Notes under the pieces: generated by a model
Seen by the model: the letters and a program-made list of their open reading frames with translations, nothing else
Database searches by the model: none
What the model was told of the DNA's origin: nothing
Source: Seiridium cupressi
Lineage: Eukaryota; Ascomycota; Sordariomycetes; Amphisphaeriales; Sporocadaceae
Direction: 5' to 3'
DNA: 64,000 nucleotides
NCBI GenBank assembly: GCA_036674765.1
Contig: JARVKI010000042.1
Location: 124,001-188,000, forward strand
Translations under genes and position numbers: made by a program
In this document: positions 1 to 11,130 of the stretch, one piece after another
Position numbering within the stretch: the stretch's first letter is position 1
How the letters are laid out: each line of letters begins with the position of its first letter

Positions 1-346
1 GGGTAACGTTATAAAACATGGGTTAAATGAAGTTATACCAAGAGCGCAGGGCGACCCTAATGAGCATTGGGTAGTAAGCCAACGACTCACTTTCTAAGCG
101 ACAGACGATTTGGCGAAGTTCATTCAATTTTTGAATTGAGTGCCTTGTCTTCAATCGGATGCGTGGAGATGTCACAAACTCTTTTCGAAACCAGAAATAA
201 TTGCGCCAAGCGCCACGCCGAAGAAATATGATAATAAATGACCCCTTTGGATCGTTGAACCTACAAGCCGCCCATCTGTACATCTGGATATATCAATAAG
301 AGTTTTGCCTTCCTTGTAATCTTTTGCAGCCGTGGGGTATCTCCAA
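1..346. other. Gene-free left edge (kinase 3' flank)
   Basis: Sequence downstream of the minus-strand kinase stop. Short open frames are present on both strands but none resembles a known protein and they overlap one another. I see nothing to annotate. Confidence 0.6.
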
Positions 347-3188
347 TTAAGCAGCTGCGCCAGTCTCTGCAACCTTCTTTTGCTGTTCCTTCCCCAGTTG
401 CCCCCCATCCTCTTCAGCCTCATATATCTCTTCAATCATCTCGCCCGGCGCCTGAATTATGGGACTGAACTGGTCCACTTCCTCAACGCTCTCTTCATCG
501 ACTTCTTGGTCGAAGCTTTGGCCTCTCGCCGCACCTTCGTCCTCCTCTTCATCCTCCTCTTGAATCGGCATCTCGCCACTTCTCCTTCCCAAGCCCGAGG
601 CGCTTGCATTTCGTGAATGACTGCCGCTGTCCTTTCTCCTATTGCCAGGGGCTGGGCTATGATTGCCAAATTGTAACATAGGCCCTTTGAAAATGTTCTT
701 CCTTCTCTTCGCGAAGAACACAGATGGTCCCTGATTGTTGACGGAGAATGGATTCGGGCTTCCCATTGGCGGACTCTGATCATAGGACACCAGGTTCTCA
801 CTCAGGTTCAGAGTCAGCGGTGGGCCACGAGCGAAACGAATGTTGGACGGGAATGCCGTGGCCGTAGGTGTTGCTGGAAGCACCTTGACAGAATGGTGGG
901 GTGAGCGCCCAGAACCGATTGGTGTTTTGCTCGTGGAGATGGAGCCGTTAGAGGACGTCGACGAGGCCTTGGAGTGGGTGTGATGATGATGCGGCGGCAT
1001 CGTACGAATGGAACTCAGTGAGGATGAGGTTGATTTCCGCCCGCGGAGACCAGCGGACGACCGTCGAACCGTGGATCGAGGCGTGAGAGGAGCAGGGGAA
1101 AGCGACTGTCGCTTATACGATGACGATGATGGCATTCGATATCCACTCTGCGAGGCTGTGTTTTGGTACACTGGTGCCGGCGGCCCTAGTGAGGTGCCAC
1201 TGTCTACTCTGTGATTTCCTTTCGCGCGGCCGTTGGCTTGTGGCTCAGTAGATGTTGCAGCTGGTCCGGAAGCAGACGTCGGATATTTGCTGGTATGGGG
1301 TCGTGGACTTGGGTTCTTCGAGTTTCTGCCACCCTCGCCACTATTACTGGCGAGATTAGGCGTTGAATGACTACCGCGTTTGCTTGGCTTGTGTCGTCTC
1401 GTCGTGTCTACCAACCAGTGCGTCCAGTTTTTCCAGTGAGCAATGATAGCCTGTGAAGGCTTTTTCCGCACCTTTGTGGGCGGCTGTTCCGGAGGTTTCA
1501 GGCCCAGGGCATCTGAGGTTGTCACCAGGTGCAAAGTCGAGCCTCTAGATCTCGCACTCCGGAGTATCCCTTCCTTGGGTGGCGGAATAGGCCGCCGATG
1601 CCGAGATGTGCTGACAGATCGGATCGAATCTTTGTCCACGGGGGTCGGTGGTATTTCAGTCCCCGGGCTGCCGTCAGTGGTCTCGGGAAGATTGGGCAGT
1701 TCTGTGACGTTGTAGTCAGGAGGATAGTGCGCACTTCTTCTTTCGGTCCTACCGCGTGTCCTGGGCAATGGTGGCTCTTTCAGGATGCCATCCTCGTCAA
1801 GTATTGGGGCCATGCGCTCAAGCTTGCCGGACGCACCAGAAAACCTCCGTGAGTTTCTGTTTTCCGCCTCTTTTTCTTTTCTTCTTCTTTCCCTCCTCTT
1901 GGCTTTTCGTTCTTCTTTCTCAAGCAGCAAAGTCCACCATCCAGCAAGCCCGTCGCATCTCTGTGACAGTACGCTTTCTATGACTTGATCAATATCCACT
2001 CCGGCGAGGCGCATCCGTTCCAAACAATCTTTTTCGAGCGGGGTGCTGAAGGGCGCGGGCTGTCGCAGCTTCAGGATAGCTTGTTGATGAGGAGCATGCT
2101 CTGACAAAAAGGGGTGCTGGAGTATATCGGGCAGAGTGGGCCTCAACAATGGCCGTTTTGACAAGAGTAATTTGATCAGCGAGACGGCATCAGCGGGTAG
2201 ATGCTCGGGATACTTGGGCTCTTCGGACAGGATCCTCGTTCTCGTGATGTTGTCGTCATCGTCGTCGAACGGAAGTTCTCCGCATAGCAGCGCGTAAAGA
2301 ATCACGCCCAAACTCCACACATCCACCTTCTCTCCTGCGTACTTTTCGCCCTTCAGCATTTCGGGTGCCGAGTAGCAGATGGTGCCACAGAATGTCTGCA
2401 AATAATTCGACTTGCCCTCATATTCACGCGTGAAGCCAAAGTCAACGAGCTTGACATTCTCGTACTTATCTAGCAATATGTTCTCGAGCTTCAGGTCGCG
2501 ATGCACACATGATTGTTGGTGGACGTAGGAGACGGCGCCCACTAACTGGGTGAAGGTCTTTTGGACCTTGTCCGCCGGCAGTGGACCATGTTTGAGGAGG
2601 TAGTTGTAGAGCTCGTCGCCTGTGATCATCAGCTCTCATCCTTCCGAGTATGCCATTCTCAAGGAAGTCCTACCGGGGCAATATTCCAATACCAGCCAGA
2701 CCATGGATTCCGTCACGATGACCTCGTACAATCGTGCGATGTGGGGATGGACGAACTGCCGGTGGTGGTGAATTTCGCGGGCAAGGTTCGAGTCATCTTT
2801 CTTTGCCGATTTGAGAACAACCTGGTCTTGTTAGTTGGTGCTCCGTGGAACTCGAAACAGCTGTTGAGGACCGACTTTGGAGCCATTGGTGAGTTTGTGA
2901 TGGGCAAGATAGACCTTTCCGAAAGAGCCTTTGCCTATCAACCTTCCTAGCCCGTAATTTCCAACATTCTTGAGATCCTTATTTGAAAACTCACTGCCCA
3001 AAAACAAAGCTGTCAGTTAAGTCCTTAATACTCGGACGCGTGGCACTCACTCAAGGAGTTCCTGGTACGAATTGGCAAGCTGTGAAGCAAAGGAAAGGTC
3101 AGTGTTCGAACTCATGGAGGTTTTTGAGTCGCTGGCTGACCTTGGCCTTCCGTCCCAGCGCCTCGGCTTTCGCCCTGTTCGTCTGCAT
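347..3188 (-). CDS. Serine/threonine protein kinase, CAMK-like, fungal type
   Basis: Five exons: 3188-3141, 3079-3051, 2993-2876, 2821-2674 and 2619-347, with introns of 61, 57, 54 and 54 nt, giving 871 aa. The kinase domain spans about residues 35-290. It has a glycine loop GKGSFGKVYL (about 45), the VLK lysine, catalytic loop HRDLKLEN (about 155), DFG (about 174) and APE (about 200), so the catalytic set looks complete. The long tail is basic, then Ser/Pro-rich, then ends acidic, which suggests a regulatory or localisation region. The DFGFTREYEG and FDDDDD segments recall the fungal kinase group that includes yeast YPL150W; that link is from memory. The ATG at 3188 is the first that joins in frame through a plausible intron. 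Coding-like sequence continues upstream in shifted frames, so the true N-terminus may be longer. Confidence 0.82.
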
Positions 3189-4882
3189 ATCCTCCTTTTC
3201 ACAATGCGACGACTGCGTCCAGCCTCGCCCACGGCCACCGGGTGTCGCCCCTCTTCAGCTGTAACGCCAGTATGTCCTTCTGGTCTTCGGCCGCATACGA
3301 TTTGGAGGGTGGTCGATTTGTGGTTTCGCCAGGTACGGCGTTCGTCGCCTTAGGAGCTCGTGCTCATCGAAATATTCTTCTGGGCCGAGATTCAAGGGGT
3401 CTCCGGGTTCGACTTTGAAATCTGCAGGTTGAAGATGCGGGAGACGCCAGTGCTACGGCAGCGAATTGATCTGAAGTTCCTCGGGCTGGTCGAAGACACA
3501 GACTGTCGTCTGATGCGCGTCGTATGTTGACAGAAGCACTAGGTCTCGCGATGGCTGGTCTGACAATCTGAAAAATGTTGGTCGGTAGCGCCTCTGGGAG
3601 CTATGTGCTAATTCAACGTTGTCCGTGACCCTGTGGATCCAAATCTCCAGGGTGGTCGAAGCTCCAATGACACCCGACCGACCCGCTGCACCCACTAATG
3701 ACGGGTCCAGTAGCTGCTGCTAGCGGTCCGGAAGGTTGCGCCGGGACCAACTCAAGCGTGGCGTGAATCCGCTGCCAGCCAACAAGTCAGTGATTCGTGC
3801 TTAATTAAGCCCTACGACTTTGGAACTCCAAGAAAAGGCCTTCTCTTTCGAAGTGAAAGGAGAAAAAGGACAGTGGCCGCAGGGGGCACGGGGTTGCGGA
3901 CACTCCTAATCCTAGCAGCCTGGTAAGAAAACACCCCCTGTCTTACGGACCCGGCAGCCCGTGCAGGCCTCGCTGAAGCACGGAGCACGCCACGCGAGCC
4001 TGCTCCAGTGATCTCGAGGTTTGAAACGCTGGATTCCGGAGCACCATCCTCTGTCAGCCCATCTTCCACTCCACATGCAGCCAGGAGCCATCGAGCAGGC
4101 ACTGCACCTTTGTACGCAGCGAATCCCATGTCTCGGAGTTTTGGGAAGTCAATTTATTTGCTTCGCTGTTGCGGAAGTGGCGCCGATCAGTACCCGATGG
4201 AGTATAGCACCATCTACTTGCTGAGCCTTTTGAAGTTTTTGTATTCTTTATTTCAGAATACGGTGCTCCCCAGCACCACATATCGGAATCAGTAGGACAC
4301 CGGCAGAGTCCGCCATTACAATTCACTTTCAGACAGCAGAACTAGGTATGTTTTAGTCGTGATCGAGGTGATACACGCAACCATAGGTATCTCCGCCCAA
4401 GATCCATCTCGATTCGGTCATTTGAGCCGATATCATTGTCCGAGTTGACAGTGTGGGTCTGTGCACATTTATGTACACAAACCTACAATGTATGCTGGGT
4501 CCCTCCTTGGCACGTTAACGTTAGGGAAGTATCGCGACTTATAACCTGGTTAGCCCTAAAGCGTCGTTCAGGCGAGCTGGATCTTTTTTACGTGCTTCGT
4601 TGACAAGCTGGTAGGATATACTACACCGATCTTGGCGTGAACGACATGTCTATATCCAGTGCAGTGTCAAGTGGGACTCGGATTCCTCTACAGCTGACTG
4701 GGCACAACGCCGTTTGAGAGATGGCTAATGGTTCAATTTTGTCAATCTCTGACTCTGGTATTAACTTTTCCCGACCTGACTGCTACCTAGCTTGAAGTGG
4801 CATTCTATATTCAAGCTCAAATCGATCGTTCTCGGCGTCCATCACATTCCTGCCATTGCGCGTTGACTTGGACAGTCTTCCG
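3189..4882. other. Upstream region of kinase, partly coding-like
   Basis: Between 3420 and 3189 (minus strand) three successive short stretches look like protein but lie in different frames (see findings). A minus-strand open frame at 3695-3453 could be an exon or leader sequence; I do not recognise it. From about 3700 to 4882 I see only overlapping short open frames and no gene. Confidence 0.5.
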
Positions 4883-5195
4883 CTACGAGCTCCCAGGCAC
4901 GAGCTTGTTGATCGTCTGCTTGATCTTGGAACCAACACCTGATCCATCTCCATGCTGTATCATGAATCACGTCAGCTCATGTTCCAGGTGCAATAACGCT
5001 GGTCTGGTGGGCATGTACCGAGGCACGTCTCTCAGCGCCCTGGATGAAGGTGCGTTCGTTGTTAACGGCCTGGTCACTGAGACCGTTGCGCTTTCGCTCA
5101 AGCTCATCTTGGTGCTGTGTTTGATCAGCATAGCCAATAACTTGGTGTGCTGCCATTGCAGCATTGTCAGGGATGCCGTGGCCGTCTGAAGACAT
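4883..5195 (-). CDS. Small conserved hypothetical protein, 82 aa
   Basis: Two exons, 5195-5019 and 4954-4883, with a 64-nt intron (4955-5018) that has a good GTACAT donor, a GCTGAC branch site and an ACAG acceptor. The product is a hydrophilic 82-residue protein, rich in Asn, Gln, Glu and His in the N-terminal two thirds. It ends in a Gly/Ser/Lys segment (GVGSKIKQTINKLVPGSS). There is no signal peptide or membrane segment. The frame stays open upstream to 5408, but the ATG at 5195 gives a compact start consistent with small fungal proteins of this type. Function unknown. Removal of the intron joins the tail smoothly, which supports it as a real gene. Confidence 0.6.
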
Positions 5196-5895
5196 GGTGC
5201 TAGGACTCTGGTCAGGCACAGTTGAAAACGGTTTGATGTTCAATGGTATTTGGCAAAATGGGGAGTCAAATCTATTTCGAGCAATAATTGACATGCGTTC
5301 GATGGTGATGGAGGTGGAAGATGGACTTGCGGGAGAATGAGCCCCTTTATCATTGAAAGCTGAAAATAAGCCGGCCAGGTTTGACGTCAGTTCTCCAACT
5401 ATCTCCAAACCCGAGAGGAGGCCACACTGTCAATCCTCCACAAGATAGTACTTGGTGTTGCGATATGCGATCATGGAGACGTCATCTCACAGGTATCGTA
5501 GATCTTTGTCACGCTTTGGAGCGCTGGAGAAGTTGGTGGCGTGTTGCCTGCTGACACAAAGGGGGTACAATGCGAATGGCCACCATGGAGCTTGATATTG
5601 ATGAGGGTAGCTCGATCGATTTCTCCAACGCTGGATGACCCAGGCACTTACACTTGGTGGGGACATCATGTCATGATTGGATATATCTACAGAGTGGGCA
5701 AGCTTCTCATCTATCAATTCTTTCGTGTTTATTATCTAATATCATGATTTCGACATCCTTGCTCCCCCAGCCAGATTATCGTTGTAACACCGTAGAGTCA
5801 ACATCCATACCACGGCATTTTTTTTTTTCCCGACTCATCTAACAAGATAGTAGACACGCTCGTTTCCTGACGTGTCGTCTCGTACGCTTTTCCAC
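5196..5895. other. Intergenic region
   Basis: Upstream region of the minus-strand 82-aa gene and downstream region of the next minus-strand gene. A run of T residues lies at about 5818-5829. No convincing gene is visible. Confidence 0.5.
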
Positions 5896-6909
5896 TTAGG
5901 AGCTTCGATGTTTATGGCACCGGTTAGAAGATGAGTTTTCTGAAGGGCTACGGCAGTTCGGCTGTATGCATAGTCCCATGGAAATCTTTTGCGGCTTCTT
6001 ACTTACCCGAGGTTTTGGGCGATGCTGCGCACAGAATTTCGCCCGAAGTGTCCATACCGCATTGCTGCACTCGCCCGATTTACATATCCTTTCATATTTC
6101 ACGTCAGGACGATGCTGTTGACAATAACCGGCCCATCGTGACCGGGTTCTGTTGCGGCATCCGTCTGACTTACATATTTTAGAAGATTCGGTATGGATCA
6201 ACAGCTGTTGAGTGGCCTCTTCTATATGGAAGGAGCACAAACTATAGGGAGCTTCCATCGGCGCATAACAACCTGACTTGACACACACGGGGCATTGGAG
6301 TTGTGGAAGCGGATTCCTCTCGCTCGTACGAGGATATCCATATGTACCCAGCTCTCCCGAAGTGCCCTGCTCCGCTGGTCCCTCACCGACCGGGGGTTCT
6401 GGATCGAGACTTTCTTCATTCGTATGTTTCCTAATTTCCATCCCCTGGGGGACTTCGGCAACAGGTGAGTCTTGACAAGAGTCTCTGATGCTGACGTTAG
6501 GCTCATGATCGAGATTCCGATCTTGCGTTTGACGGAAAGGAATTGGACTTACTTGACCTGCCTCAACTGGGGAAATTGGTAGTAAGGGAGAATCGATCAT
6601 CATCAGATCAGGGCGTTCCTCTTGTCCGTACGCACTTTCATCAATGTCTGCAGTTACTGACTCATGGACCGCCAAGTTCGAAGGAACCTCATTTATCGCA
6701 GTAAAATGGATAGACATAATGGCTGAATCTCTTGGAGATACCTGTTGGTGCTTTGATTGATGACAAGAGATAGTCAGTAAGACCCACAATATATATACAG
6801 CGGCGAGGGTGCGTACTGATGTAGGAATACAAGTGATGAACTTCTTTGGCTGCGAACAATCTACTTGCTCTTCGGATGTGTGCCGACCTCGAGGTGTCAA
6901 AGGTTCCAT
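5896..6909 (-). CDS. Hypothetical protein with four C-x4-C-x10/11-C-x2-H motifs
   Basis: Open frame of 337 codons. The C-terminal third has four regular Cys/His units: C-x4-C-x10-C-x2-H once, then C-x4-C-x11-C-x2-H three times, e.g. CKSDGC...GYCQQH. The spacing implies an array of small zinc-binding modules, possibly for nucleic-acid or protein binding. The N-terminal half is acidic and low in complexity. Residues about 30-52 read as a hydrophobic helix, but the same 66 nt has GTACGC at one end, a CTGAC branch and CAAAG at the other. It is a multiple of three, so it may be a frame-neutral intron rather than a membrane segment. No family recognised. It sits next to the decayed transposon block and could be accessory. 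Confidence 0.5.
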   Translation of the reverse strand: MEPLTPRGRHTSEEQVDCSQPKKFITCIPTSVRTLAAVYILWVLLTISCHQSKHQQVSPRDSAIMSIHFTAINEVPSNLAVHESVTADIDESAYGQEERPDLMMIDSPLLPISPVEAGQVSPIPFRQTQDRNLDHEPNVSIRDSCQDSPVAEVPQGMEIRKHTNEESLDPEPPVGEGPAEQGTSGELGTYGYPRTSERNPLPQLQCPVCVKSGCYAPMEAPYSLCSFHIEEATQQLLIHTESSKICKSDGCRNRTRSRWAGYCQQHRPDVKYERICKSGECSNAVWTLRAKFCAQHRPKPRVSKKPQKISMGLCIQPNCRSPSENSSSNRCHKHRSS

Positions 6910-7214
6910 GTAGACAAAGAATTAATTGCATTTTTAATAGAAACGTTTTCAGCAATCGCAATGTCAAGGGTTTCACGTAGACAAAGAATTAGGGTTCATA
7001 CTTAATGAGAAAGGGCTAGAAAGTAATTGTAACACGTCGTGCTACAACTGTTCTTCACCCTTATCCCACCATACACCACTGACAGATAATGACAATCTTT
7101 GGGCCTTGTCTAGCTAGATGTTAGTGAAGAAAGACATGGGGTATTCAGGCCATTGAACATGATGTACATGGCAGCAACGCTCCGATTTATCGACAAATAA
7201 ACAATCAAATAAGG
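6910..7214. other. Flank between Cys/His gene and transposon block
   Basis: AT-rich sequence upstream of the minus-strand Cys/His gene, ending at the TA that borders the left inverted repeat. A short near-direct repeat (TAGACAAAGAATTA) occurs at about 6912 and 6978. No gene is seen. Confidence 0.5.
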
Positions 7215-7216
7215 TA

Positions 7217-7405
7217 CAGACTGGTTCGAAATTGGCTTCCGCTTTTCGTCACTCTACTCTCTTCTTTGAGCACGGACGGTCCGCTTTTGGCGCTGACATG
7301 TATGTACCTTCTGTGGGCACTTAAAGTACCGTAATCGGGTAGGTACTTATGTCAGCCGAAAATGGCCCTCCTTAGATGTACGTTCCATGCTGATAGTACT
7401 AAGGG
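7217..7405 (+). repeat. Left terminal inverted repeat
   Basis: Matches the reverse complement of about 14462-14649. By eye about 80 of the first 94 bases agree, including a long shared core around 7256-7281. Agreement is weaker but continuous to about 7405. It is preceded by TA at 7215-7216. Confidence 0.85.
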
Positions 7406-7959
7406 GTAATCAAAATGTCCTAATATAAGCCACTCTCGAGATTTATAAGAGCGGTTATAGTATATACCGAACTTTCACGTTTATTCGCAATATGATCAAC
7501 TTAACTACATATTATACGATTAGGATCATGCACGGTCTTTCCGGGTATTGCTAAGCTTCTGTTACGGTTATTCAGTTTTAAATATATACTTATAATATAC
7601 GTATATTTAGATTTATTTTCTTACTCTCCCGAATAACGCGAATATTCGTATCTCAAACATAAAGTGGGATTGTTTGTTGTTTTACGATTTAACGTAATTA
7701 ACTATGCGTTAAAAGGCGCAAGTATACCATCCTAGTTTACTCGGTAATTGGTAATATATAATACTATAAGTCTACTGCCTTCTGTAAAGTTTATTTACTA
7801 ACGTTTATGCTAGCCTTTAGATAGAAAGGTCTCCCTTTTGCAATTCTATACCCGTGTTACGCTTAGTTACATATCTTCCTTATATACGATTTTCTAAATA
7901 TACTAAATATAAAAAAGAGCTATAATGCGCGAAGTTCGCCTTAATATATAAATCTTAGA

Positions 7960-9588
7960 ATAAATAGGGCCGATATCGACGATCGCATTAAGTCCGAAGT
8001 GGAGCTTAATACCGCTTTAAAGACTAATTACGTACCGGTATTTCTAGTATAATCCAAATCCGAGCTATAGAACCTTATCGAATCGCGTCGAAAACTAATA
8101 AGTCATTCGCCAAATCAAAGGCCTGTTTAAATCCCTGCTTATATTGCAATTTACTATAGGCTATACAGGTTTCGCTTTTCCCAGCCTTACAACGCATTTA
8201 CTACCAAATAGGATTTAAAAGGCGTTTTTCTCAAAATATAATTTATCGAATCGAATTGAGACCGTTTCTTAAATAACTTCCAACATAACGACGAGTATTC
8301 CTTAAATTCAAACGGGTCGCAAAACCTCGATAACGAATCCGAGGTAGAGTTGCTTTTTTAAGGCACCCCCGAATCTATCGACTCGAACGATAACTTTTCT
8401 ATTCGAGCCAACGAAAACCGCCTTACTCTAGGCTTACTTCCACTTCTGACTTTAGCCGACTAATAGGAAAATAGCAATTACAACGAAAAACCGCTAACTT
8501 GTATTTATTACTCGCTTAAACAAAAGCTTACAGTCAATGGCAGATACCGAACTAAAGATATAGAGCAGGACGTCGTTCTCGCACCAAGTGGTGTTTGGAA
8601 GCGATCGTTGTAATCGAATCTATAAAAGATAATAAACAAGCTGCCAGTTAATAAAACGTATCGAGCCAACGAAACGTACGTAATCGTATCCGTATCCGAT
8701 CGTTTTAAGCAAGACTTAATCAAAAGATTTAATGGACTTAACGTAAATTGGCCAATCCTTAAAAGCCAACTGATAACCTGGAGCCGGCTGTTTCGAGCTG
8801 GTAAAAGACTTCGAGTCATAATAGAATTTAAGTATATTAACGTCGGCGTTATGATTAGGAACGGTTAAGGGCGCGGACGAACCAGGAATACTACTATTAC
8901 ATAGATGCTATCCGAGAGACCGTTACAAATTACGGCCGAGTCGAGCACCAACGATAAACTGGCAGTTTGGAGCCGTGTTTATAACTTAATAAGGTGCCCT
9001 GGCCCACCTTGTAAATCAAATTAATACTGTATAATTAATCCCAAGACTAAGGAGCATCTTCCTTTAGGCCAGCTTTACATGCGGGAACTTATAGAATACG
9101 CCAAGAGTGGTGAGATATTTAAAACCCACGGAGATATTCCGCAATATATCCTGGACTAACTCAGGGCTGTGGCTCGAAACAACGAGAACCGCAAACGCAA
9201 GCGGGATAAATCACCTCTTTAAGGGCTTCCTCCGATTAATATTAATATCTCTGCCCCGCAGACTGCTAATCCAGATAGCCTGTCGACTATAGCGTTATTA
9301 AATCCCAGGTCGGTACCGCGCTTAAATATCCCTGGTCTTTGGGAAGACGTCTTTTACAATTATACCGCGTGGTAGCACTCGAGAGTTAGGACTAATGAGA
9401 ATAAAACTGAATTTACGAAGGTTTATAGTCTTATTTTAGAGGCTGGGCTTTCTTTCGATTAAGTACATTGAGGCTAGAACCCTGTATTTTATATAAAACA
9501 AGGCATTAAACTTGGCATTGCACGGAGCTTCGTAGAGGATGTTCCTGTATGGGTTAACGAAGGGATGGCGTTTAGTAACGAGCATTAA
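7960..9588 (+). pseudogene. Decayed conserved ORF of the transposon block
   Basis: A single reading frame can be followed for about 540 codons without a frameshift but with many TAA/TAG/TGA stops. Coherent segments include FRAGKRLRV, RCPGPPCKSN, HLPLGQLYMRELIEYAKSG, FKTHGDIP and, near the end, GIKLGIARSFVEDVPVWV. From memory these match a widespread fungal hypothetical-protein family with a cysteine-bearing centre and a C-terminal GIARRFV-type helix; I know of no assigned function. Many stops sit where Gln is expected (e.g. TAG in AW*HSRV), which implies C-to-T change. The 5' limit is uncertain. It converges on the transposase with only about 77 bp between the two stops, as if both belong to one element. 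Confidence 0.6.
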
Positions 9589-9665
9589 ATCTTTTTTTCT
9601 AGGTTCGTTTTATACTATGTTTCTCTGTATATAGACGTATATAAATTAAGGTTATTATATTTTCC

Positions 9666-10643
9666 CTACAGGGTTTCGACTGTGATACTTGAATGACGGA
9701 AATGTCCCTCGGCGCTTACTTGTCTTAACCCCACCGTGTTAATATACCACTTAAGGAACTTTATAAAGCCTAAAAACGATTCGCTAATAAAAATCTGCCA
9801 ATTACGCCTGATGAACGCCTTCAACTCCGCAAAGAACTCTTCTATTAGGTTAAAATCGGGCGAATATAAGGGAAGATAAAGCAGTTTAACCCCGGCTGCA
9901 GTATACATCTATACCACTCGGTCGGAGCGATAGATCGAAGCATTATCTATAATCAATACAGATCTCGGCTCGGGCCACCTGCCACAGTGACCTAAAAGCT
10001 CTGCAATAAAATCCTCGAATACCGCTCCATCGATAAATCCCTACAGCACTCGCGTAAGGAGGATGCCTTCCTGGGTATATGCGGGTAATATTTAATATCT
10101 ACGGCCTCGGTGTAGCCTTATTACTTAAATAGGCGTCACGCCTCGAGGCGACCATCCTGTCCGTCGTAATCCTACTCTGCCGTCACATCTAAATTCGTCT
10201 ACGTAGATTAACTAATAGGAGCGGAACTCAAACAATTAATACTAGTAGTAGTCTCGCAGGTCTGCGTTACGCTGCTGTGCTACGCGTCGAGCCGCTTTTT
10301 TAGTCTAGCCTTTTAAGGCTAATATTCTTCTAATGTTTTACGCAGTTACTAGGGCGTTAAATTTATCGTATAAAAAGACGGCTATTTCGTCGAGATATAA
10401 GTTAGATTTTATTAGTAGATATTCGCATAATATATTTAGCATGGTCTTTATAACTGTCCTCGGCCGACCGACGCGCCCCGTCGGCGCTCAAGTGCTTCTA
10501 AAGCATCGCAGATTAGAACGAATGGCTCGTATCGAACGAGTACTACAAGGGACTATTCTCGCTATTTCTACATCGGTTAATTCAAGTCCTAGGATTATAT
10601 CGCGTATCTGTCGATGCTTCAGATTTGATAGATTAGGTGCCAT
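9666..10643 (-). pseudogene. Tc1/mariner-type DD34E transposase, RIP-degraded
   Basis: One unbroken 326-codon frame from the ATG at 10643 to the stop at 9666, with about ten internal stops and no indel. The N-terminus (MAPNLSNLKHRQIRDIILG) leads a helix-turn-helix DNA-binding region, followed by GRPRTV. The catalytic core is visible: YVDEF (first Asp), LIIDNAS (second Asp) and YSPDFNLIEEFFAELK (Glu, 34 residues after the second Asp). Stops fall where related fungal transposases carry Gln, Arg or Trp, so CAA/CAG/CGA became TAA/TAG/TGA and TGG became TAG, the pattern left by RIP. It cannot make active protein as it stands. It lies inside the 7217-14649 inverted repeats and probably served that element. 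Confidence 0.88.
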
Positions 10644-11130
10644 GGCTTCCTGCCCACAGGCAGGATAAGGGCTGGAAGAGAAAGGAGAACAGGAAACCCC
10701 GCTGGCACGGATCGGTGGGGTGTGGGACTTTAAAGATTTAGCGCTTTGCTGCGCAACTGCCTATGCTTGTGCATATAAGGACCCTGGAATGTCCCGCACG
10801 CCATAGTCATGGGCCACATTCTTTACAGTACATACCCGTTGAAGCAGTTTGGACAATTTCCGCCCTTCCGCCTGTTCGATACTGCATTGAAATCACCACC
10901 AGAAGGGACGAAACAGTGATTTTGGAGTCCCTTTAACGCCTGATAACCTCATTGGCTCGACACTTTCAAAGATGCCCAGTGGCTTGCAGCTCAGCTGCGC
11001 TGGCAGGCTGTGCAACCATGCCTTTGCTTTAGGCTACCCTCAGTCAAGTCGTCAACCTAATCAATACCCCCAGACGGCTTCCCCTTAATAATCCCGTGCT
11101 CCAAGGCCTCCAAATAACCGTGACGCAACG

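Noticed and set aside
3080..3238. Kinase start at 3238 or 3115 through the unspliced frame ending SYQELLE
   Set aside because: That frame needs retention of a good intron (3080-3140). The spliced model from 3188 gives an in-frame 872-codon sum and a more kinase-like lead-in.
8508..8819. 103-codon minus-strand open frame
   Set aside because: It lies opposite the coherent, stop-riddled plus-strand ORF of the transposon block and has no family features; an antisense by-product.
9107..9292. 61-codon plus-strand open frame
   Set aside because: Shifted frame of the decayed companion ORF. The other frame carries the recognisable segments.
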